Part shown: positions 42,409 to 50,243 of the stretch, one piece after another
Layout: every line of letters begins with the position of its first letter
Numbering within the stretch: the stretch's first letter is position 1
NCBI RefSeq assembly: GCF_039537985.1
Contig: NZ_BAABBN010000004.1
Span: 744,001 to 808,000, forward strand
Length of the DNA: 64,000 bases
Origin: Litoribacillus peritrichatus
Lineage (GTDB): Bacteria; Pseudomonadota; Gammaproteobacteria; Pseudomonadales; Litoribrevibacteraceae
Direction of reading: 5' to 3'
Translations under genes and position numbers: made by a program
The notes under the pieces: model-generated
Seen by the model: the letters and a program-made list of their open reading frames with translations, nothing else
What the model was told of the DNA's origin: nothing
The model's database searches: none

Positions 42409-44244
42409 TTAAGCCACTCCTTTAAGATTAGCTGTCATACTTTTTGGGATCATCACAGGCATTTCCAGCAGTTGTTGAGCCAGTGCTTTGCCTTGAGGAT
42501 CGACGCGCAAGCTGGCAATGCCACCCCCGCCTAAAGCAAAGGTCAGTAAAAAGTTAAAGGCATGCAAACCGGGCAGTGGATAGCGAAGCACTTGGCTTTG
42601 TTCCGATAACACATGCGCCATGAAACTCCGGACGTTCTCTTCGGTCAGTGCTGCTTGGATGTAGGGTAAGAACTCGGGACTTCTGGCCATCACGCCAATG
42701 TTGCAGCTGTCACCTTTATCACCACTGCGGGCTACGGCCAATCGGATAAGAGGGACTTCTTCTTCGTTGGAAGTGGCGGTCTGTAGTTCAGCCGTCTGTA
42801 GTTCAGCCTGAGGCGAGGGGGCATTTTCAGAAAGGTTTGGGTCTTGAGTCTGACTTGAACCCGGAACGTTCACAACGAGTGATTGTTGTTCGCCTTTGAC
42901 GGAGATGATCTGTGTGACTTGGTCTTTATCAATTAAGAATGAAAATAACTGGATGACAGGGCTTACCTTAGGTCTTCCTCCGACCAGGCCGGTAATGCCT
43001 GGGGCCATAGAGGTTGCTGCTGGTGCTATCTCTCTTGCAAATAAGCCGAGGGCTTTTTTATCCTGGTGACGGGCAGCGATTTTAACCACCACTTCTCTGG
43101 CGTCACTTTTCGTTGCAGGCTGCCCATAGGTGGCTTCAGTGCCTAAAATTTCGATGCTGTAGTCGTCAAAATCAGACCAACCCAGTTTTTTATAGATGCC
43201 TGACACTCGTGCCATGATGGCATTGGCTACTCGATCCGCTTTTTTGGCGGCATCAATGCCTGCCATTAAAAAGCTAACCGTACAACGTTGGCCGGTCATG
43301 TGTGTGGCGGCAACTTTGTATTGTCTGGTCGGAGCACGCCCTTTTGCACCGCTGACTTTGACTTGGTTGTCTCCGATTTCTTCCAAAGAAACCTGGCTGA
43401 AGTCGCAGTTCACATCCGGCAGAAGGTAGTGCTTTGGATCGCCGATTTCATAAAGTAACTGCTCGCCAACGGTGAATTGATTGATTAAACCGCCGGTATT
43501 GTCTGGTTTGGAAACAATGAAACTGCCGTCCGCCGAGCACTCAATAATAGGGAATCCCATGTTTTCGTAGCCCGGTACGCTTTCCCAGTCGGTGAAGTTT
43601 CCACCGGTACATTGGCAGCCGCATTCAATGATATGGCCCGCCAAACTGCCTTGCGCCAGTAAGTCGTAGTTGCTTTCCGGCCAGTTAAATTCATGCATCA
43701 AGGGGCCTAAGACCACTGCGCTGTCTACCACTCGGCCGGTAATTACGATGTCTGCCTGTTGAGCTAATGCCGCTTGAACGGGTGTGGCTCCCAAATAGGC
43801 ATTGATGCTCAGACAGCGATCGGGAAAGTCTTCACCAGAAAACATTTCCTGAATGTTTTGCTCTCTAAAAGCGCTTTGTTGAGAGACCAGGTTATCACCA
43901 GCAACCAACGCGACGGTTAAATCTAACCCTGCCTCTTTGACGGCTGCTTCAATGGCAGCAACACAAGCGGATGGGTTTACGCCTCCTGCGTTGCTGATGA
44001 CCTTAATGTTGTTTTTGGCCAGAGCTGGCAACAGGGGTTTAAGCGTTTCTACAAAATCGGTGGCGTAGCCCAGTTCCGGGTTTTTCATCTGAGCACCGGC
44101 CAAAATAGACATGGTCACTTCAGCTAAATAATCAAAGACTAAATAATTGAGATTGCCTTGATGAACGAGTTGTTGTGCTGCTGCTCCGGTATCGCCCCAG
44201 AAAGCAGAAGCGCAACCAATGCGAACCGTGTTTGAATTTTCCAT
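42409..44244 (-). CDS. atuA: Acyclic terpene utilization protein AtuA
   Basis: 611 residues from the ATG at 44244. The N-terminal DUF1446 region begins VRIGCASAFWGDTGAA and contains SNAGGVNPSACVAAIEAAV and ITGRVVDSAVVLGPL. The C-terminal ferredoxin-like AtuA domain begins VPLIRLAVARSGDKGDSCNIG (shown in part). AtuA is required for growth on citronellol in Pseudomonas but its biochemical role is not settled. It heads the operon. The frame is open to 44403, but that part reaches across the intergenic operator and is unlikely to be translated. A linker near residue 540 carries a tandem AELQT duplication. Confidence 0.85.
   Translation of the reverse strand: MENSNTVRIGCASAFWGDTGAAAQQLVHQGNLNYLVFDYLAEVTMSILAGAQMKNPELGYATDFVETLKPLLPALAKNNIKVISNAGGVNPSACVAAIEAAVKEAGLDLTVALVAGDNLVSQQSAFREQNIQEMFSGEDFPDRCLSINAYLGATPVQAALAQQADIVITGRVVDSAVVLGPLMHEFNWPESNYDLLAQGSLAGHIIECGCQCTGGNFTDWESVPGYENMGFPIIECSADGSFIVSKPDNTGGLINQFTVGEQLLYEIGDPKHYLLPDVNCDFSQVSLEEIGDNQVKVSGAKGRAPTRQYKVAATHMTGQRCTVSFLMAGIDAAKKADRVANAIMARVSGIYKKLGWSDFDDYSIEILGTEATYGQPATKSDAREVVVKIAARHQDKKALGLFAREIAPAATSMAPGITGLVGGRPKVSPVIQLFSFLIDKDQVTQIISVKGEQQSLVVNVPGSSQTQDPNLSENAPSPQAELQTAELQTATSNEEEVPLIRLAVARSGDKGDSCNIGVMARSPEFLPYIQAALTEENVRSFMAHVLSEQSQVLRYPLPGLHAFNFLLTFALGGGGIASLRVDPQGKALAQQLLEMPVMIPKSMTANLKGVA
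42779..42808 (-). repeat. 15-base perfect tandem duplication in atuA
   Basis: GTCTGTAGTTCAGCC occurs at 42779-42793 and again at 42794-42808, duplicating five residues (AELQT) in the linker between the two AtuA domains. It keeps the frame. Confidence 0.9.
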
Positions 44245-44289
44245 GTTGGTGTTCCACGCGTTGAGCTTTTTTACTGTTTGGGTTACTTT

Positions 44290-44307
44290 ACCAAGCAAGC
44301 GCTTGGT
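44290..44307. promoter_or_regulatory. Candidate AtuR operator between atuA and the TetR gene
   Basis: ACCAAGC (44290-44296) and GCTTGGT (44301-44307) form a perfect inverted repeat with a four-base spacer, 46 bases before the atuA start and 144 bases before the TetR start. AtuR of Pseudomonas is known to bind inverted repeats in the atuA-atuR intergenic region. Pairing of this site with the adjacent TetR protein is inference. Confidence 0.7.
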
Positions 44308-44450
44308 TTGTAAATACGTTGTGCTAAATTTATTCAATGCCTGCTGGTTGAGCTGAAATGCATAAGTTCCCGTGTATTGGGCTATCGTAAATGTAATGAC
44401 CAACGGTTCTCATTCAGGCATAATTTGCCCGATCAAAAGGAGAGAAGTAC

Positions 44451-45050
44451 GTGTTAAAGAAGTTAGTTTCTGAAGGTATTATCACTGATCCGAGCAGTGC
44501 CAAAGGTCGTTTGATTCAAGCCGCAGCGCGTTTATTTCGCGATAAAGGCTACGAAAGAACGACGGTTCGTGACCTTGCGGCGGAAGTTGGAATTCTCTCC
44601 GGCAGTTTGTTTCATCACTTTAAAAACAAAGAGCGCATTTTACGTGCGGTGATGGAGGAAGCGATTCTCCTGAATACCGAAACCATGCGTGCCGCTTTGG
44701 CCCAAGCTTTGACTCCGGAAGACAAAGTTCTGGCGTTGATCAAATGCGAGTTGGCCTCTATTTTAGGCGATACAGGTGCCGCAATGACGGTATTGGTGTT
44801 TGAGTGGCGCAGCCTCAATGAGGACAGTCAGCAGCACATCCTTGGTCTTAGGGATATCTATGAAACGTTATGGATGGATGCCTTGAAGGAAGCAAAAGAA
44901 GCGAATTTAGTGGTCATTGATCCGTTCATTTTACGTCGGCTGTTGACTGGTGCGTTAAGCTGGACGGTCAACTGGTACGAACAAGATGGAAAAATGGACT
45001 TGGACGAGCTGGCACGTAATGCCTTGAGTCTGGCCGTGAAATCTTCGTAG
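44451..45050 (+). CDS. atuR: TetR-family repressor, AtuR-like
   Basis: 199 residues. DNA-binding domain at about 17-65 with DKGYERTTVRDLAAEVGILS then GSLFHHFKNKERIL. The C-terminal ligand domain resembles TetR proteins of fatty-acid and branched acyl-CoA catabolism. The start is GTG at 44451 with AGGAGAG ahead. It is divergent from the atuA operon over an intergenic inverted repeat, the same layout as atuR-atuA in Pseudomonas, where the repressor is released by pathway intermediates. Confidence 0.8.
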   Translation: MLKKLVSEGIITDPSSAKGRLIQAAARLFRDKGYERTTVRDLAAEVGILSGSLFHHFKNKERILRAVMEEAILLNTETMRAALAQALTPEDKVLALIKCELASILGDTGAAMTVLVFEWRSLNEDSQQHILGLRDIYETLWMDALKEAKEANLVVIDPFILRRLLTGALSWTVNWYEQDGKMDLDELARNALSLAVKSS

Positions 45051-45136
45051 TCTTTTATAGTTTGCTGTCATCACGTCATTTTCGCGCTTAAATCCTACTT
45101 AAACTGCGCAATCCGGCCATTATCTGGCAAAACCTG

Positions 45137-45168
45137 CTTTGATAGCGTATTTGTTATACATATCAAAG
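45137..45168. promoter_or_regulatory. Long inverted repeat ahead of the second acyl-CoA dehydrogenase
   Basis: CTTTGATA (45137-45144) pairs with TATCAAAG (45161-45168), and inside it GTAT pairs with ATAC around TTGTT. The structure ends 12 bases before the ATG at 45181. It may be an operator or an RNA hairpin affecting translation. It lies outside the TetR gene, which ends at 45050. Confidence 0.55.
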
Positions 45169-45180
45169 TGGTTTTTTCTT

Positions 45181-46347
45181 ATGAATTTAGAGCTCAACGA
45201 CATTCAGACTATGATTCAGCAAACGGGTAAAAAGTTTGCTGAAAGCGAGTTATGGCCCGTGGCTGGCCAGGTTGAAGATAAATCCCAGCGTCCGCTGTTT
45301 CTCAGTCATCTAAAACATTTGGCAGAACTCGGTTTTATGGGGCTAAACATCCATCAAACTTATGGTGGCACCGAAGCCGGAGTGGTGGCGTTCAGTCTTG
45401 CTGTGACGGAACTAGCCAGAGGTTGCGCTTCTACGGCTGTCACTGTGTCTGTTAATAATATGGTTGCTGAGGTAATTCAAAGCATCGGCACAGAGACGCA
45501 AAAACATACCTACTTACCTAAAATTTGCAGTGGCGAGTTTTCTGCTGCGGCTTTTTGCTTAACGGAAACAGGGGCTGGCTCGGACCCCGCGAATATGAGC
45601 ACCAAAGCGGTGAAACAAAATGGCCGGTGGGTGATTAACGGCACCAAGCTCTACATCACAAGTGCGGCGTATGCCGGTGTTTTTGTGGTTTGGGCGGTGA
45701 CCGACCCAGGCGCGAGCAAAGGCAAGGGGATCAGTTGCTTTTTAGTGGATGCAGAAAACCCTGGGGTAAGCATCAGTAAAGAAGAACAAAAATCAGGACA
45801 GCTGGCTTCGGCCACCAATGAAGTGGTTTTTACTGATTGTGTGGTGGAGGAATCCGCCGTTCTCGGAGAGTTAAATCAAGGGTTTAAAATTGCGGTGTCT
45901 GAATTGGCAGGAGGCCGGATAGGCATAGGTTCACTTGCGTTGGGCTTGGGGCAGAAAGCCTTGTCTTTGGCGACAGAGCATATCAAGCAGCGCGAACAGT
46001 TTGGTCAGGCCATTGCCGACTTTCAGGGCATACAGTGGATGTTGGCTGAGCGAGCAACGGAACTGGAGGCTGCCAGATTGCTGTTGATGCAGGCTGCGTA
46101 CCTGAAAGAGAAGGGCGAACCGTTTGGTACTCAAGCCTCGATGGCGAAGCTGTTTGCGACTGAGAAAGCGAATAAAGCCTGTTATACGGCCCAGCAATTA
46201 TTGGGCGGTTTGGGTTACATGAAAGAAGCGTCCATTGAGCGTTTAGTCAGAGATGTGCGGGTTACCAGCATTTATGAAGGCACCAGCGAGATTCAAAAAG
46301 TGATTATCAGTCGTGACATTTTGAAAAATTCGTTGGTTTGGTGCTGA
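45181..46347 (+). CDS. Acyl-CoA dehydrogenase (short/branched-chain type)
   Basis: 388 residues from the ATG at 45181. AAFCLTETGAGSDPANMSTKA and TKLYITSAAYAGVFVVWA bind the flavin and substrate. YEGTSEIQK near the C-terminus carries the catalytic-type glutamate of short-chain acyl-CoA dehydrogenases, LGGLGYMKEASIERLVRDVR lies just before it. It could handle isovaleryl-, butyryl- or terpenoid-derived acyl-CoA. It follows the AtuR-like gene by 130 bases on the same strand and precedes an AraC-type regulator, so its control is uncertain. A TTG start at 45139 lies within a palindrome and is unlikely. Confidence 0.82.
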   Translation: MNLELNDIQTMIQQTGKKFAESELWPVAGQVEDKSQRPLFLSHLKHLAELGFMGLNIHQTYGGTEAGVVAFSLAVTELARGCASTAVTVSVNNMVAEVIQSIGTETQKHTYLPKICSGEFSAAAFCLTETGAGSDPANMSTKAVKQNGRWVINGTKLYITSAAYAGVFVVWAVTDPGASKGKGISCFLVDAENPGVSISKEEQKSGQLASATNEVVFTDCVVEESAVLGELNQGFKIAVSELAGGRIGIGSLALGLGQKALSLATEHIKQREQFGQAIADFQGIQWMLAERATELEAARLLLMQAAYLKEKGEPFGTQASMAKLFATEKANKACYTAQQLLGGLGYMKEASIERLVRDVRVTSIYEGTSEIQKVIISRDILKNSLVWC

Positions 46348-46359
46348 TTTCCCCGGTTT

Positions 46360-46377
46360 TGGCCACATTGAACATTG
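46360..46377 (+). promoter_or_regulatory. Motif shared with the ceramidase upstream region
   Basis: TGGCCACATTGAACATTG lies about 60 bases before the AraC-family gene. A near copy (16 of 18 bases) occurs at 62330-62347, upstream of the ceramidase gene. It is a candidate activator half-site; function is inference. Confidence 0.4.
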
Positions 46378-46437
46378 TTCTAAAGCATATTTGCGATGGT
46401 TTAATAAAAAGCCGATAGCAACAATAATAAAAACGCT

Positions 46438-47499
46438 ATGAATGAAGTGCAGACAACAGCCATCAAGAAAATAGAAATCAAACACGTTGCCACACTGGGA
46501 GACCAGAAATACCCGACGTTCGAACTGAAAGCCATTTTATCTTATCTGAATCAATGCGGGCATGGCGATTTTTGTGCTGAGTTATTGAGTGCGCTGGGTC
46601 TTGCTGAATCCGATCTGGAACACCCATTCATGGATGCGCACCTTGCGCTAGAAGCATTGCGGCTGGTTTTGGATCGATTTGATCAACCCGGTTTAGGGTG
46701 CAGAATCGCCCAAACTTATCGGCTTGATCAGTTAGGAATGATCGGCACTTGTTTAGGCTACTCGAATAATCTCGGGGATGCGCTGTCGCTTACGAATAGC
46801 TATTACAATTTGTTGGGCAGTTTTACGGACATAACTAACATTGTTGGTGAAACCAGACTAACCAATCGACTGGTAAACGTGGCTGATTTGCCTGAAAACA
46901 TCCAGCGTTTTTTATTCGAGCTGACAGTGGCAGGGCTGATTGCTGTTGGTCAGGAACTTTCTGGTACGAGAGTGCCTGTTCGGTCTGTACGATTTGCTCA
47001 AAAGCTGTCTGAACATGATGTACAGGTGTATCGCTCGATATTTCAATGCGAGGTTGTGGATCAGGCCAAGTTTGATGAGTGGGATTTGGATTTAAGCTTT
47101 GCTGAGTTGCCTGTGATTCTGCCAAAACCATCGTTAGAGAAAATCATTGAAGACCTGCAATCGTTAGATCAGGAATGGCAAAGCGGCAAAGGATTGGTGG
47201 ATGATATCGACGACATCTTACAAGGCTCACCGGGCGATTACCCAGACCCTGCGATGGTGGCTCATGCCATGGGGGTGAGCGGTCGTACGTTGCGACGCAA
47301 GTTGAATGGCGTCGGCATTACCTACAGTGCGCTGATGAACAAAGTGCGCTTGCAATTGGTACTGGACTTATTGAACGACCATGATTTTTCAAATGATCAG
47401 ATAGCTGAAACCCTGGGGTTCTCCGATACGGCCAACTTCCATCATGCCTTTAAAAAATGGACGGGTAAAACACCCGGTTTTTATCGAATCAAAAAGTAA
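46438..47499 (+). CDS. AraC-family transcriptional regulator with AraC_N (arabinose-binding-like) domain
   Basis: 353 residues. The N-terminal ~220 residues are the effector domain of the OruR/ArgR-like group (HLALEALRLVLDRFDQPGLG, YRLDQLGMIGTCLGYSNNLG). The C-terminal double helix-turn-helix contains MVAHAMGVSGRTLRRKLNG and IAETLGFSDTANFHHAFKKWTGKTPG (shown in part). Many regulators of this type activate catabolic genes. It sits beside the acyl-CoA dehydrogenase gene and is the last chromosomal gene before the cassette array. A motif ahead of it recurs upstream of the ceramidase gene. Confidence 0.85.
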   Translation: MNEVQTTAIKKIEIKHVATLGDQKYPTFELKAILSYLNQCGHGDFCAELLSALGLAESDLEHPFMDAHLALEALRLVLDRFDQPGLGCRIAQTYRLDQLGMIGTCLGYSNNLGDALSLTNSYYNLLGSFTDITNIVGETRLTNRLVNVADLPENIQRFLFELTVAGLIAVGQELSGTRVPVRSVRFAQKLSEHDVQVYRSIFQCEVVDQAKFDEWDLDLSFAELPVILPKPSLEKIIEDLQSLDQEWQSGKGLVDDIDDILQGSPGDYPDPAMVAHAMGVSGRTLRRKLNGVGITYSALMNKVRLQLVLDLLNDHDFSNDQIAETLGFSDTANFHHAFKKWTGKTPGFYRIKK

Positions 47500-48004
47500 C
47501 TTTAAAACCGTTTTCGCTGGCGCTATAAACCGTTACCCCATTGAGCCGAAAGCCCTTGGAACCCTTTGGCTGGTAACATTGGCGCTGATGAAACCTTTCT
47601 CAATTGGTCTTTCGAATACTGCAAGAAAAGTATGGCCTGTAAGTTGGGTAAATGGGATGTTGTTACGTAGTGTTGGTACCGGATGTCTGGAGAATTATCT
47701 TTCTTGGGTTAGAGTGTTTTTTAACCAGTGTAAGATCTCTAGAGTTGCCGTAAATACGAAAAATATCCGACATGAGTCGCTTTTTGGGTGTAGTGGGTTT
47801 ATCAGGTGCTGAAAATTAATCGCAGTTTGATGTTTTGGACGCATATTGGGAACGTGCTGATTACATACTGAAGACGCACTTTGGGGCGGAGTCTTTTTGA
47901 CTATGTATTAAGCGGTTGTTTTATGGGTAAATGCATTAGAGAATGAGACGCAAAATTGGAAGAAATGATCGGCGACACCATGTTGGATAATTTTGCTGTT
48001 ATGG
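47500..48004 (+). other. Gene-poor entry to the cassette array
   Basis: About 500 bases with no convincing gene. The frame at 47444-47812 overlaps the AraC gene and has no recognisable composition or ribosome site. A short open stretch (FDVLDAYWERADYILKTHF region near 47830-47900) may be a relic. A core-site-like GTTATGG at 47998-48004, just before the first cassette gene, resembles the R' boxes of the attC sites downstream, but no hairpin precedes it. No integrase gene is seen. Confidence 0.45.
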
Positions 48005-48014
48005 TTCTTAAATC

Positions 48015-48278
48015 ATGGAAACAAAGTTTGTAACCATTCATGGAGATGAATGGAAAAAGGAAGATGTAGAGGAACCAATAGAATGGGCAAAGACCAAAGC
48101 TTGGAAGATAGAGGTCTGGAGTTCCGATTCAGAAAACTGGGATCACGACCATTGCCAAATCTGTTGGTGGAAACTCCACAAATCTAAAGACCTAGAACAT
48201 GGACAGGGTTATCACAATCATGAAAACGACAACTGGGTGTGTACTGAGTGCCATGATCAGTTTCTTAATACACTATAA
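48015..48278 (+). CDS. Cassette gene: small putative zinc-binding protein
   Basis: 87 residues, rich in Trp, His and Cys. CQIC (near 48-51) and CTEC (near 76-79) with intervening histidines (HDH, GYHNHEN) suggest one or two metal sites. The opening MExKFVTIHGDEWKKEDVEEPIEWA is a pattern I have seen only in unnamed small proteins. Function is unknown. Its stop codon is part of the left end of an attC-like site, as is usual for integron cassettes. Confidence 0.6.
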   Translation: METKFVTIHGDEWKKEDVEEPIEWAKTKAWKIEVWSSDSENWDHDHCQICWWKLHKSKDLEHGQGYHNHENDNWVCTECHDQFLNTL

Positions 48279-48358
48279 CCAGGCTGCGCACACCGGCCAC
48301 TTCGTGGGCTGGACTCGTTCCGCTGCGCTCCACTTGCCGTTGCGCCAGGCGCTATAAG
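48274..48358 (+). repeat. attC-like recombination site A
   Basis: About 85 bases with ends TATAACC (48274) and GCGCTATAAGG (to about 48358), inner arms TGCGCA and TGCGCC, and a centre containing CTGGACTCG...CGCTGCGCTCC. This is the layout of integron attC sites: short outer and inner inverted arms around a variable stem. The right core box reads GCTATAA where GTTATAA would be expected, a single mismatch at a critical base. Confidence 0.6.
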
Positions 48359-48370
48359 GCATATGCTGCT

Positions 48371-48784
48371 ATGAAAAATATTTTAATTCTATTCATTTTT
48401 TCGTTTTCTAGTAATTTCGCTTACTCAAATGGAGAAAAAAGCTCATCCAATTATATATCTGAGAGCACGCTAGATGATTACATGACATGTGCCGCATTTT
48501 ACGTTGAGGTTGGAGCCATGGCTAAAGTGGCTGAAAAAAAACAATTCGCTGCTTATTCTAGCTATCAAGCTGAGAAAGCGTTGGCTCGAGTTCTTGTTCA
48601 ACTGAGTGAAGATAGAGATAAGACAGACGCATTAAAATTACTAGAATCTAAACTTGATCTGAAACTCAATGACATAAAAGCCGAGCCTGGTCCTGCCATC
48701 AACCATCTGCGTTCTCTAACAGACAAATATTTTAAGTCTTGTGAAAAAGCTCTGAATGATTCGGAAAGGGCATATGGCGTATAA
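48371..48784 (+). CDS. Cassette gene: secreted protein of unknown function
   Basis: 137 residues. A signal peptide covers about residues 1-19 (ILILFIFSFSSNFAYS). The mature part is helical and charged, with two cysteines (MTCAAFYVEV and FKSCEKAL) that could form a disulfide. No family recognised. It lies between attC-like sites A and B; its stop forms the left edge of site B. Probably periplasmic. Confidence 0.6.
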   Translation: MKNILILFIFSFSSNFAYSNGEKSSSNYISESTLDDYMTCAAFYVEVGAMAKVAEKKQFAAYSSYQAEKALARVLVQLSEDRDKTDALKLLESKLDLKLNDIKAEPGPAINHLRSLTDKYFKSCEKALNDSERAYGV

Positions 48785-48865
48785 CCAGTTGGTTGTTAAA
48801 CACGCTAGGGAAAGAAATCCCTCGCTGGACTCGCTACGCTCGCCGTTTACCAAAACGTTATGAGT
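48780..48865 (+). repeat. attC-like recombination site B
   Basis: 86 bases from TATAACC to AACGTTATGAG. The outer core boxes TATAAC and GTTATG are complementary. Inner arms TTGGT...AAAC and GTTTACCAA pair with unpaired bases on one side. The stem centre is GGGA...TCCC and CTGGACTCGCTACGCTCGCC. It shares most of its sequence with site C, so the two belong to one integron lineage. Confidence 0.8.
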
Positions 48866-48872
48866 CTCTGGT

Positions 48873-49238
48873 ATGAAGTTATTGAAAGAGTTTACATCTA
48901 TATCAGATGCCGAAGCCTTGGCAGAGAAGCTTAGGCAAAAAGGTGTTCTAACCCATATATCTAACACAAACTCCAATCAGTTAGGTGGACATGCTACAGG
49001 TGCAATAAAAGTAGAAGTATGGGTTGTAATATCTGAGTAATTTAATGATGCAGTTGCTTATTTAATTAATCATAAGCATATGGTTAGTAATCCATTGTCA
49101 GAAACCGAAATGGATTTAAGTGAGGCAAAGGCAAAAGAGCAAATGAACAAATCAATAAATAATGCTTTAAATAAATTGGCCATAAGTTTCATTTCAATCA
49201 TATTTATAGCTTTGGCGTTCTATGTGCTATCAAACTGA
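48873..49238 (+). pseudogene. Cassette gene interrupted by an in-frame stop
   Basis: The frame starts at ATG 48873 and would encode 121 residues ending at TGA 49236-49238. A TAA at 49038-49040 (codon 56) interrupts it, and the frame resumes without shift: FNDAVAYLINHKHMVSNPLS, then a charged helix and a C-terminal membrane helix (ISFISIIFIALAFYVLSN). The N-terminus MKLLKEFTSISDAEALAEKL resembles DUF2007-like small proteins. One base change would restore the full gene. The final stop lies in attC-like site C, as expected for an intact cassette, so the break is recent. Confidence 0.7.
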
Positions 49239-49310
49239 TAACAAATTGGTGAAATACGCTCGGGAAAAAGACTTCCTCGCTAGACTCGCCATTTACCAAA
49301 ACGTTATGGC
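49236..49310 (+). repeat. attC-like recombination site C
   Basis: 75 bases. Core boxes GATAAC (49237) and GTTATGG (49303) are complementary. Inner arms TTGGTGAAAT and ATTTACCAA pair with one extra G left unpaired, the extrahelical base typical of attC. Unpaired spacers AAA and GTT lie between the boxes. The centre has GGGAAA...TTCC and CTCGCTAGACTCGCC. The best attC candidate in the window. Confidence 0.85.
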
Positions 49311-49333
49311 GCTTCGCAAACTGAGAGATCTTG

Positions 49334-49723
49334 ATGGACTGGATTACTGATTCAATTGCTTTGGGCAACTTCGTAGACGCAAAAAATCTGCAGGAAGGTG
49401 ACGTAGATGCCGTGCTTTGTCTTATCGAAAACTGCTGTAGCATTGATGAGACCCGATTTGATGTAGAGGTCATCCCCCTGGTGGATGCTGCAGGAAATGA
49501 TAGGCGGGTGTTCAACGACTGTGTTGACTTCATTGATGATGTGGTTTCTTCCGGAGACAAAATTCTTGTCCACTGTCATGCTGGTAGGTCTAGGTCAGTT
49601 TGTATTCTGGCTCGCTATTTTATGATTAAGCACGGTCTAAAAAGCCATCAGGCTCTTGAAAAAATTGAAGCTAAAAGGGAAATTTATCTTTCTCCTGGCA
49701 TTGAAGAGATTCTTGAAATATGA
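49334..49723 (+). CDS. Cassette gene: dual-specificity protein phosphatase-like
   Basis: 129 residues from the ATG at 49334. The cysteine phosphatase signature CX5R is HCHAGRSRS with C81 and R87. ITDSIALGNFVDAKNLQ at the N-terminus and FNDCVDFIDDVVSSGDKILV before the signature fit the compact dual-specificity phosphatase fold. It could remove phosphate from proteins or other phosphoesters; the target is unknown. It starts right after attC-like site C. Its downstream attC appears collapsed to the two outer boxes. Confidence 0.8.
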   Translation: MDWITDSIALGNFVDAKNLQEGDVDAVLCLIENCCSIDETRFDVEVIPLVDAAGNDRRVFNDCVDFIDDVVSSGDKILVHCHAGRSRSVCILARYFMIKHGLKSHQALEKIEAKREIYLSPGIEEILEI

Positions 49724-49725
49724 GC

Positions 49726-49744
49726 CATAATTCGCTGTTATGAG
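49726..49744 (+). repeat. Collapsed attC-like site (core boxes only)
   Basis: CATAA (49726-49730) and TTATG (49738-49742), the latter within GCTGTTATGAG, form a short inverted pair directly after the phosphatase stop. The usual 50 or more bases of stem between the boxes are missing, so the site looks deleted. Confidence 0.4.
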
Positions 49745-49756
49745 TAGTCGAGATCG

Positions 49757-49867
49757 ATGAAGAAAGAAGAGATTGAAGTATATAGCCATGAATCTAATAG
49801 CTGCATTGTCAGAATGCCTGAGCGGAGATTTCCCGGTGTTGTAGTTCAAATCAATTCTTTACCATAA
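49757..49867 (+). pseudogene. Truncated DUF6959-like gene fragment
   Basis: 36 codons: the part IEVYSHESNSCIVRMPERRF followed by PGVVVQINSLP then a stop. The N-terminal pattern (charged start, VRMPxRxFPGVVVQ) is like DUF6959 proteins, which are normally about 90 residues or more (family knowledge from memory). The fragment ends where the family motif QGDSL would continue, so it is probably a 3' truncation. The following DNA has no matching continuation. Confidence 0.45.
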
Positions 49868-50053
49868 AGCGCTTAAGATAGTAACGCCGGACTGGGTGTC
49901 CGGTTTGATCCGGAATATGTAGGTTAGTCATTCAAGTTTCCTCAGTTAAATAAAGAGGACAGAATAATCAATAAGGAAACAGTGTATTAGATGGGGTTTA
50001 TGGCTCGTTTACGTTGTTTAGTATAGAATTTCATAATGGTGGCCTTCTAAGGT

Positions 50054-50215
50054 ATGTGCGCAAAAGCAGGCTATACCTTGGATGGTAGTTTAACTATCAA
50101 GCCCGAAAACCCTTGGGAGGTCATCATTAGTATCAAGTCAAAGCACCCGGACTTGGGAAAGCTGCCACCCTTTTTGTTCCCAAAAAATCGCCAACTTCAC
50201 CAAGCCAGTGTTTGA
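50054..50215 (+). CDS. Small hypothetical ORF before a core-site-like box
   Basis: 53 residues from ATG 50054, reading MCAKAGYTLDGSLTIKPENP then WEVIISIKSKHPDLGKLPPF and a basic end. No family recognised. Its stop lies three bases before GGCGTTATAAC, a core-site-like box, which is where cassette genes end. TAACGCC at about 49884 could be the matching left box 330 bases away. It may be a real short gene or a fragment; low confidence. Confidence 0.3.
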   Translation: MCAKAGYTLDGSLTIKPENPWEVIISIKSKHPDLGKLPPFLFPKNRQLHQASV

Positions 50216-50243
50216 GGCGTTATAACTCGTATATGGAGAAAGA

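Noticed and set aside
34924..44244. Interpretation as a leucine/isovalerate (Liu) operon
   Set aside because: AtuA is present, the regulator is TetR not MerR, and HMG-CoA lyase (LiuE) is absent. The carboxyltransferase segment GARAFANQ also looks like the geranyl-CoA type. The Atu reading is preferred.
47444..47812. A 122-codon frame after the AraC gene
   Set aside because: It begins inside the AraC coding region in another frame and shows no conserved pattern; treated as non-coding.
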